NCBI GenBank assembly: GCA_013698525.1
Contig: JACCSM010000267.1
Location: 1-9,732, forward strand
Direction: 5' to 3'
Length of the DNA stretch: 9,732 nucleotides
Origin: Rubrobacteraceae bacterium
GTDB lineage: Bacteria; Actinomycetota; Rubrobacteria; Rubrobacterales; Rubrobacteraceae
A program made the translations under genes and the position numbers. Shown here piece by piece: positions 9,196-9,732 of this stretch. Position 1 is the stretch's first letter, and each line of letters begins with the position of its first letter. Under the pieces are notes generated by a model. That model was not told the DNA's origin. It worked only from the letters and a program-made list of their open reading frames with translations, and made no database searches.

Positions 9196-9732
9196 CTACC
9201 TCCTGGCACCATCCGTTGCGGTCTCCAGGATGGAACCACCAGATATGCGTATGATACGGGTTCTTCTCAAGATCTCTTCGTCGAAATACTCGAGGTTGGT
9301 CGTCGAGATCACGGCCTGTGTGCTCTCCATAAAGTACCCGGCCAGATACTCCCTCCGCCGCTCGTCGAGCTCGCTCATCACGTCGTCGAAGAGCAGGATC
9401 GGGTCCTCCCCAACAGCCCCCCTCACGTAGTCCCTCGCCGCGAACTCGAGAGCCAGCGTCGCGATCCGCTGCTGCCCCTGGGAGCCGAAGGTGGTCAGGT
9501 TCACCCCGCCGAGAGAGACCTCGAAGTCGTCCCTGTGCGGCCCGACCGAGGTGGTCCCACGCTCGACGTCGGCGCTGTGCGCCTCTCTGAGCGCCTCGGA
9601 GTACTCTTCGAGGGTTCCGCTATGCGCGTAGCGTATCGCGGCCTTCTCGGGGCCGTACAGGGCCCTTAGAGCGTCTTTGAAATGTTCCTCGAGGATGGGC
9701 AAAGCCGCCTCGCGCCCGGCGAGGATGGTTTT
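9196..9732 (-). CDS. recF: DNA replication and repair protein RecF, C-terminal part
   Basis: RecF is an SMC-like ATPase that loads RecA at single-strand gaps with RecO and RecR. The last 178 residues are present; the frame stays open through the window edge, so the N-terminal half with the Walker A motif lies outside. Visible family motifs are SVGPHRDDFEV, the ABC-type signature FGSQGQQRIATLALEFA and the Walker B segment ILLFDDVMSELD, followed by an Arg-rich stretch and QAVISTTNLEYF (D-loop/His region, with Thr-Thr where many RecFs have T-T-T or T-S-T). The TAG stop at 9196-9198 is 157 bp before gyrB. The recF-gyrB-gyrA order, usually preceded by dnaA and dnaN, points to the chromosome origin nearby on the right. 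Nothing suggests damage. Confidence 0.97.
   Translation of the reverse strand, partial: KTILAGREAALPILEEHFKDALRALYGPEKAAIRYAHSGTLEEYSEALREAHSADVERGTTSVGPHRDDFEVSLGGVNLTTFGSQGQQRIATLALEFAARDYVRGAVGEDPILLFDDVMSELDERRREYLAGYFMESTQAVISTTNLEYFDEEILRRTRIIRISGGSILETATDGARR

Overview
The window looks like a piece of an actinomycete chromosome close to the replication origin. The best guess is a Rubrobacter-like lineage. Three things support this: high GC, the recF-gyrB-gyrA gene order typical of oriC regions, and an SdhC of the long five-helix type found next to SdhA in Actinomycetota. The genus is an inference from general appearance and was not tested by search.

Layout, right to left. Nearly everything reads on the minus strand. 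The 3' part of recF enters at the right edge. After a 156-bp gap holding a clear sigma-70-type promoter come gyrB (TTG start, strong ribosome binding site) and gyrA, overlapping by 8 bp. A small beta-rich protein of the DUF6941 type follows directly. After a 56-bp gap with a hairpin comes a NYN-domain ribonuclease carrying a LOTUS/OST-HTH RNA-binding domain. These last four genes could form one transcription unit, so a putative RNA-processing enzyme may be co-expressed with DNA gyrase.

The middle (about 2.3-2.9 kb) has one plus-strand gene, a 93-residue three-helix membrane protein that looks leaderless. It converges on the NYN gene. The 297-bp convergent spacer has no credible gene. It is packed with degenerate octamer repeats (CAGCNNNT) in opposite orientations, and a 15-bp perfect hairpin sits just past the nuclease stop codon.

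To the left, a small helix-turn-helix protein gene (minus strand) runs straight into the promoter of rnpB, the RNase P RNA gene. Ends, P1, P4 and the tRNA-CCA-binding loop of rnpB can all be recognised. The most striking observation is that its P16/P17 hairpin is a perfect 36-nt palindrome of the GTAGGGGCGG...CCGCCCCTAC type, resembling dispersed palindromic repeats of bacterial genomes. Finally, sdhC and the start of sdhA encode a succinate dehydrogenase whose membrane subunit has a Cys/His pattern compatible with a membrane-embedded iron-sulfur centre. A tandem TTGTAAC repeat lies just upstream.

Functionally the window combines replication and topology (recF, gyrBA), RNA metabolism (rnpB, NYN-LOTUS nuclease) and respiration (sdhCA). 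No CRISPR array, insertion sequence or tRNA gene was seen.
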